From Flavilitoribacter sp020436695 (GTDB taxonomy: Bacteria; Bacteroidota; Bacteroidia; Chitinophagales; Saprospiraceae): a stretch of 64,000 bases of DNA. The DNA is taken from positions 124,001 to 188,000 of the forward strand of contig JAWKLQ010000004.1 of the NCBI GenBank assembly GCA_041392665.1, given 5' to 3'. The notes below the pieces were generated by a model. It saw only the letters and a program-made list of their open reading frames with translations. It did no database searches and was not told the DNA's origin. Position numbers and translations under genes: made by a program. Below are positions 59,281-64,000 of the stretch, in pieces. The stretch's first letter is position 1; the number at the start of each line of letters is the position of its first letter.

Positions 59281-60225
59281 CTACTTCTTCACTTTCACCG
59301 GTTGTTTCAGTTCCAGTGATTTTTCTTTCATCTTTTCTCCGATCTGCTGACTGGCTACGAAGCTGGCGGTCATGTCTCCCAGCATATCGCTGGCGGAGCT
59401 CGGTGCGTTGGGCAACATGATCAGGTTGCTGTTGGCATTTTCGCCCATAGCCTGCAAGGTATCGTAGTGTTGGGTAACTACGATCAGGGCAGAAGCTTCC
59501 TGAGAATTGATACCTACCCGGTTCAGAATGTCTACTGATTCTTCCAGACCTTTGGCGATCTCGCGTCGCTGGTCGGCGATACCCTGACCCTGGAGTCGCT
59601 TGCTTTCGGCTTCAGCCCGTGCTTTGGCTACAATCCGGATACGTTCGGCTTCACCTTCGTATTCGGCGGCTACTTTTTCGCGTTCAGCAGCATTGATGCG
59701 GTTCATGGCATTTTTTACGGCATGGTCCGGGTCAATATCTGTAACCAGGGCTTTTACGATCACGTAGCCGTATTCGCTCATAGCATCGGAAATTTCCCGT
59801 CGAATGGCAACGGCGATGTCATCTTTACGCAAGAATACATCATCCAGCTTCAGTTTAGGTACTTCCGCCCGGACCGTATCGAACACGTAGGATGTGATCT
59901 GCTCGTAAGGGTTTTCCAGTTCGTAGAAGGCGTCATACACAGCATTGGGCTTCACGCGGAACTGAACGGAAACTTTTAGCTTGACGAAAACATCGTCTTT
60001 GGTCTTGGTCTCCACCATGACATCCAGCTGCTGGATCTTCAGGGTAACCCGGCCGGCAACAGAATCGATAAAAGGGATCTTAAATTGCAGTCCCGGATTT
60101 TTTATACTGTGGAATTTCCCCAGCCGTTCAACAATGGCGGCCGTCTGTTGCTTCACGGTGAATATACCGGAAAGTATGATGAAAAGCGCGATAAAAAAGG
60201 GGACAAGCATTACTGCAGAATCCAT
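59281..60225 (-). CDS. SPFH/band-7 membrane protein (stomatin/QmcA type)
   Basis: 314 residues. An N-terminal membrane helix (AVMLVPFFIALFIILSGIFTV) is followed by the SPFH domain: VKQQTAAIVERLGKFHSIKNPGLQFKIPFIDSVAGRVTLKIQQLDVMVETKTKDDVFVKLKVSVQFRV, then the coiled coil AERIRIVAKARAEAESKRLQGQGIADQRREIAKGL and the closing Ala/Ser-rich membrane-scaffold region (VTQHYDTLQAMGENANSNLIMLPNAP). Such proteins build ring-like microdomains in the inner membrane and often work with FtsH or NfeD proteases. No NfeD-like partner is adjacent. Start ATG 60225, with an alternative ATG 15 bases in. Confidence 0.92.
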   Translation of the reverse strand: MDSAVMLVPFFIALFIILSGIFTVKQQTAAIVERLGKFHSIKNPGLQFKIPFIDSVAGRVTLKIQQLDVMVETKTKDDVFVKLKVSVQFRVKPNAVYDAFYELENPYEQITSYVFDTVRAEVPKLKLDDVFLRKDDIAVAIRREISDAMSEYGYVIVKALVTDIDPDHAVKNAMNRINAAEREKVAAEYEGEAERIRIVAKARAEAESKRLQGQGIADQRREIAKGLEESVDILNRVGINSQEASALIVVTQHYDTLQAMGENANSNLIMLPNAPSSASDMLGDMTASFVASQQIGEKMKEKSLELKQPVKVKK

Positions 60226-60419
60226 GTTGGTATTGTTTTACTTATAAAAATTCGCTCTCGAAGAGCTGATATTAGTTAGGTGCGGTCAGTCGTTTTTAAG
60301 TAGACTGATGTCTTAATACTAATACTTCTAAAAGTAGGGACAATTTCACGGAAAGGGTAATTTTTCCAGACGAAAATGGGAAAATACACGATTATAGAAT
60401 GGAACGTATCAGCCTGTGA

Positions 60420-63400
60420 TCACATAAACTTTTTCATTCGAAGCAGTATGGAATAGCCGTTATCGGTTTTGATCTCCAGGGTACCTTTCAGCCTTTCGGC
60501 ACGCATACGCAGGTTAGATAGACCCTGACCGCTTTTCTTTTTATTTTGCTGTAAAGCAGCCGTCGGGATAGCCTGGTTTGCTTCTGCTCCGCTAATCTGA
60601 CCGGCTACTTCTCCGGAACTGACCGTAGCCAGTTGCTCCACCGGGCTGCCATTGTCTTTGATCCGTAGTTCGAAAAAGTTGCCTTGCTGGCGCATGTTGA
60701 TGAACACGCGGTTGGCGTTGGAGTGCTTGGCAATGTTGTTGACGGCCTCTTTGTAAATGAAATAAAGATCCTGACGGATATTGGCCGGTATTTTCTGTGC
60801 CCGGTCCAGTTTATGACTGATCTGAATGTCGTAGCGGATATTCAGAGGGAGCAGCATTTCATCAGCGTGTTCGTGCATTCGGCCCACCAGATCTTCCAGC
60901 CGGTCTTTTCTGGAATCAATGGACCAGATCACATCGCTCATCTTCGACATGGCTTTCCGGCTGACCTCCCCGATAGTTTTCAGGCGGTTCTGTACTTTAC
61001 TGTCGGTGACCATGAACTGCACCAGATCGGATTGCATAGCGATCCCGGAAAGTAACCCACTCACTTCATCGTGCAGATCACTGGCCAGCTTGGTGCGCAA
61101 TTGCTCCATTTTCAATCGTTGACGCATCCGCGACTGAAAAATGCCGTAAATAATACTGAAAATGGCCAGCAATAAAAGGATCTGGACCCAGGTTTGCTTA
61201 TAAAATGGCTTTTTAACTTTGATCGGCAATACAAAAGGTTTGGCACTCCAGTTGCCGTTGGCGTCCGCACCTTCTACCAGCAGGGTATAACTACCGGCGG
61301 GAAATTTGTGAAAAGGGATGATGGGATCATTGTAGAGGGTCCACTTATCGGAGCCTTCCCACTTCATACGGTATTGGTTCTTTTTCGGTCGGGAGAATTC
61401 AGGAAAAGTGAAATGCAGCGCGAAGTAGGTGTCGTAAGGTTCGATGACCAACTGGTGCACTTTGTGCAAATTGGATTCCATGATCATCAAACTATCATCC
61501 GTTGAGCGGTAGCGTTCGATCTTGGTGAGCAATACAGTCGGTTTGGGCTCGTCCAGGAGAAGATCTTTCGGCATAAAAACATTAAGTCCATTGACGCTGC
61601 CGAAATAGAAACGTCCGTTCTCATCCTGATAAAAGGCAAAAGGATTAAAGGCATTTGCACTAAATCCATCCGCCTGGAAGAAGGTTTTGAAACTATCATC
61701 TCCCGGATCGTAAAATGAAATGCCGTTGTTAGTACTGATCCAGAAATGGCCGCTACCGTCCGGAAGGATGCCCGTTACCGTATTGTTGGAAAGTCCGTCT
61801 CTACGACGCAATACTTTCAAATGCTGATTTCTCGTGTCGATAATGTTCAGGCCGTTCTGAGTACCCAGATAGATCTTTCCGATCTCATCTTCATAGATGA
61901 CCAGACAGGAATTATGACTGATCCGATACCGGGTATTCTCGGCATCCGTAAAATAATGGGTAAAGTGCTCACCTTGTGTGTCGAAAGTATAAACACCGTC
62001 ATTGGTTGTTCCTACCCAAATCGAACCGCTACTGCTTTGAAAAATAAATTGTGGAGCAGAGGTGGGAAGCGGGTTGGAACCGTCAGCCAGGTAAAACTCT
62101 TCGTGAGTACCGGTATTCGGGTCGAAGGTGAGGATAATGCCGTCACTTTCGGAAGGAGAACACCCCAACCAGAACTGGCCATTGTCGGCAATAGTGAAAC
62201 TGGTGATCGGATAGGGGAAGTCAAAGGCTTCCACCGTACACTGTTCGGGATCGTATTTATAGAGCCGGCTACCCCCCCGGCTCTCGTGCGCAGCGCCCCA
62301 GATGAAACCGTCGGCGTCTTTGAGCAAATTGATGCCTCCGTTGAGTTCAAGTGGCTTACCGGTACGCGTATTCCAGAATGTGAGCGTATCCAGCAGATCG
62401 TTGGAAAGATCCAGCTTATACCAATGGTCGCTTTCTGCGGCCAGATAGACATAGCCGTTATCATCACCGGTGATGCCCTTGATGATGACGTTCTCGCTGG
62501 CTATTTCGGAATCCTGCGTCAGGTAGGTCTTGATCCGGAAACGATTGTTGCGAACCACCCGGAAACCATCATCGGTACCAAGAAAAATAGTTTTGAAAAA
62601 GTCTTCGCTGAAAATACAGGTAACGATCCGGTTGTCATCCAGCACGTGGGAAAAATCAAAGATCTGCGCATTGGGGGTAAAGGCAAATACGTTGAGGGTC
62701 TCGGGATGAATGCCTCCGGGTTGGGACTGCAGCACCAGGAGGTTGCCGGGATCATCCTCATAGATGGCAGAATAATAACGGGTCTGATCAAATTCGGTTT
62801 TCCTTTCAAAACGATAATTGCCGTATTTAAGCCGGAATATGCCCGGCACTTTATCCCAGGCTACCCAGATCTGGCCGAACTGATCTTCGTGCAGGAAATT
62901 GATTCGGTTGGGATACGTGATCCGGTCGACTCTGGTAGTATCTCCGAAATCCCGTTGCTGGAAATATTTTTCAACTTTTCCACCAGCATTGATCAGTTGT
63001 AATCCCAGTGCACTGTCATTGATCAGAAAATCACCCCCGCTAAGGTGTCGGAGGACCATTTGGTAGGTTTGATTACCCGGATGGGGTTGATGCAGCGAAA
63101 ATACCAATTCAAAACCATCTCTGCCATCAAAACGATACACTCGCGTTGTATCGGCACCTTCCGTTAAAACGAACATTTCACCCGCTTCATCTACTTCAAA
63201 ATCTCTTACCAGACCATGTACACCGGTAGATAGAGATACTTCCACCTTCCGCAACTCATAGGTCTGCGGATTAAAAATATTGAACATCCAGGTGGTGTTC
63301 TCGTAGATGATGATCAGGTTGTCATTTACGTCCTGACTGATCTCCTGGATGTTACTGTTGAGCAGGCGTAGAGAATCATCCGGATCGGAATTGAAGACGG

Positions 63401-63611
63401 TGAAGTTGTAGCCGTCAAACTTGTTGAGCCCGTTGGAAGTACCGATCCACATCAGACTGTCTTTGCCTTTGATGATCGAACTTACCGAACGATCGGACAG
63501 GCCCTCCTGGAGGGAATAGTTTTCGGCAATAGACGTACTCAGCTGCGCGAAGCAATTCAGTGCGGCTATCAGAAACAGAGCCGTTGCCAATAAATATTTT
63601 GCCAATTGCAT
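60420..63611 (-). CDS. Propeller-type two-component sensor histidine kinase
   Basis: 1063 residues from ATG 63611 (a GTG lies three codons upstream). Signal peptide (YLLATALFLIAALNCFAQ), about 700 residues of Reg_prop propeller repeats (SSIIKGKDSLMWIGTSNGLNKFDGYNF; TGILPDGSGHFWISTNNGISFYDP; FYQDENGRFYFGSVNGLNVF), a Y_Y_Y sandwich (LHFTFPEFSRPKKNQYRMKWEGSDKWTLYNDPIIPFHKFPAGSYTLLVEGADANGNWS), a membrane helix (TWVQILLLLAIFSIIYGIF), a HisKA_3 dimer domain (KLASDLHDEVSGLLSGIAMQSD, phospho-acceptor His847) and a HATPase (YKEAVNNIAKHSNA; GQGLSNLRMRAERLKG). The response regulator is not in the window, so the target pathway is unknown. It senses outside signals, probably glycans or their products. 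Confidence 0.93.
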   Translation of the reverse strand: MQLAKYLLATALFLIAALNCFAQLSTSIAENYSLQEGLSDRSVSSIIKGKDSLMWIGTSNGLNKFDGYNFTVFNSDPDDSLRLLNSNIQEISQDVNDNLIIIYENTTWMFNIFNPQTYELRKVEVSLSTGVHGLVRDFEVDEAGEMFVLTEGADTTRVYRFDGRDGFELVFSLHQPHPGNQTYQMVLRHLSGGDFLINDSALGLQLINAGGKVEKYFQQRDFGDTTRVDRITYPNRINFLHEDQFGQIWVAWDKVPGIFRLKYGNYRFERKTEFDQTRYYSAIYEDDPGNLLVLQSQPGGIHPETLNVFAFTPNAQIFDFSHVLDDNRIVTCIFSEDFFKTIFLGTDDGFRVVRNNRFRIKTYLTQDSEIASENVIIKGITGDDNGYVYLAAESDHWYKLDLSNDLLDTLTFWNTRTGKPLELNGGINLLKDADGFIWGAAHESRGGSRLYKYDPEQCTVEAFDFPYPITSFTIADNGQFWLGCSPSESDGIILTFDPNTGTHEEFYLADGSNPLPTSAPQFIFQSSSGSIWVGTTNDGVYTFDTQGEHFTHYFTDAENTRYRISHNSCLVIYEDEIGKIYLGTQNGLNIIDTRNQHLKVLRRRDGLSNNTVTGILPDGSGHFWISTNNGISFYDPGDDSFKTFFQADGFSANAFNPFAFYQDENGRFYFGSVNGLNVFMPKDLLLDEPKPTVLLTKIERYRSTDDSLMIMESNLHKVHQLVIEPYDTYFALHFTFPEFSRPKKNQYRMKWEGSDKWTLYNDPIIPFHKFPAGSYTLLVEGADANGNWSAKPFVLPIKVKKPFYKQTWVQILLLLAIFSIIYGIFQSRMRQRLKMEQLRTKLASDLHDEVSGLLSGIAMQSDLVQFMVTDSKVQNRLKTIGEVSRKAMSKMSDVIWSIDSRKDRLEDLVGRMHEHADEMLLPLNIRYDIQISHKLDRAQKIPANIRQDLYFIYKEAVNNIAKHSNANRVFINMRQQGNFFELRIKDNGSPVEQLATVSSGEVAGQISGAEANQAIPTAALQQNKKKSGQGLSNLRMRAERLKGTLEIKTDNGYSILLRMKKFM

Positions 63612-63666
63612 CAGGTTCACCTATCTGACTCAATAGTATGTTTACTCTTCAAATATACGAATTATA

Positions 63667-64000
63667 TCACTCATTCAACTGGTTTTCATACCAAAACAGG
63701 CCGCTTCGCCCAGGTAGTACCAGGTCGAGATCACCATCGCCATCCAGGTCAGCAGCCTTGGGGTCAAGCCCTACACCGGCAGGGCCATCCGCCTGGATGA
63801 GATGCCGTTTGAAGGTGCGGCTTTCTTTATCAAATTCGTAGCGGTAGATCACCTGTGGATCGGTCGCGCCGGGATCTTTACCATCGTGCGACCAATACCT
63901 CTTACCATTAACGAATTCTTTGATACCATTGTTGTCGAGATCAATCCAAAGCGGGCTATGTCCCTGTGACCAGGATTCGTCTATGACATGCTTCTCCCAG
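63667..64000 (-). CDS. FG-GAP/VCBS-repeat protein, C-terminal end only
   Basis: The reverse strand is open from the right edge to a stop at 63667, so only the last 111 codons are present: EKHVIDESWSQGHSPLWIDLDNNGIKEFVNGKRYWSHDGKDPGATDP, then a beta strand, GPAGVGLDPKAADLDGDGDLDLVLPGRSGLFWYENQ. DLDNNGIKEFV and DLDGDGDLDLV are the Ca-binding loops of FG-GAP repeats. The start lies to the right of 64000. Such proteins are secreted and often act as lectin or hydrolase-associated propellers. It ends 56 bases before the histidine kinase start, on the same strand. Confidence 0.85.
   Translation of the reverse strand, partial: WEKHVIDESWSQGHSPLWIDLDNNGIKEFVNGKRYWSHDGKDPGATDPQVIYRYEFDKESRTFKRHLIQADGPAGVGLDPKAADLDGDGDLDLVLPGRSGLFWYENQLNE

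Noticed and set aside
61746..63002. 418-codon frame on the plus strand
   Set aside because: Antisense to the propeller region of the histidine kinase; no motif in its own translation.

Overview
The window looks like a chromosome segment of a member of the Bacteroidota, probably close to Saprospiria (Lewinella-like). The phylum-level clues are visible: promoters of the TTTG/TTG-N19-20-TAnnTTTG type, almost no Shine-Dalgarno sequences, many lipoproteins with a Cys about 20 residues in, DUF1573, YbbR, LuxC-type acyl-CoA reductase and a propeller-containing histidine kinase. The exact genus cannot be read from the sequence.

Layout. Positions 1-30147 and 51995-64000 are ordinary core genome. Left arm: a truncated DUF4331 protein, a cytochrome-c/propeller dehydrogenase, acyl-CoA dehydrogenase, fmt, aroK, a GH15 glycosidase, a DUF1573-yajC-ybbR cluster, dnaG, a rhodanese, a BioD/DRTGG protein, purC, a lactonase-like lipoprotein, a BaiN-like flavoprotein, a sugar-acid dehydratase pair (FAH family plus IlvD/Edd family), a 133-bp MITE with a target duplication, ffh, OmpA-like and helix-hairpin-helix envelope proteins, and two lipoproteins. 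Right arm: a secreted M12-type metalloprotease, a PHP phosphatase, a Cys/Met-metabolism PLP enzyme, RluA, DUF1415, LuxC-like reductase, an SPFH protein, a large histidine kinase and a truncated FG-GAP protein.

Between them lies a 21.6-kb integrated element (30350-51954) in the 3' end of a tRNA-Pro(CGG) gene. A 24-bp direct repeat of the tRNA 3' end bounds it. A tyrosine recombinase reads inward from the right end. The element is visibly AT-richer than the flanks. Its right half carries an integration/replication module: integrase, a 280-aa unknown protein, an excisionase-like protein, a 679-aa protein with motifs resembling family-A polymerase motifs A, B and C, a winged-helix replication protein and a PD-(D/E)XK nuclease. 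Next to it is a lysogeny-like switch: an XRE repressor and a WYL_2/SH3-fold gene fire divergently from two near-consensus promoters, each with one arm of an inverted operator. The middle holds two coiled-coil membrane proteins, one densely studded with a 10-bp repeat in all three frames, and a PadR regulator with two YREE..GDL membrane proteins, one apparently made by -1 frameshifting. The left half holds a seven-gene leftward operon that starts with a tail-hub-like protein, and a cargo zone where a duplicated pair of small DNA-binding genes brackets a type I restriction-like nuclease.

I found no relaxase, type IV secretion gene, large terminase, capsid or portal. The element therefore fits no standard prophage or ICE; a satellite-like or self-replicating integrative element with orphan tail genes is the best description. 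All functional assignments come from reading motifs by eye, without database searches.
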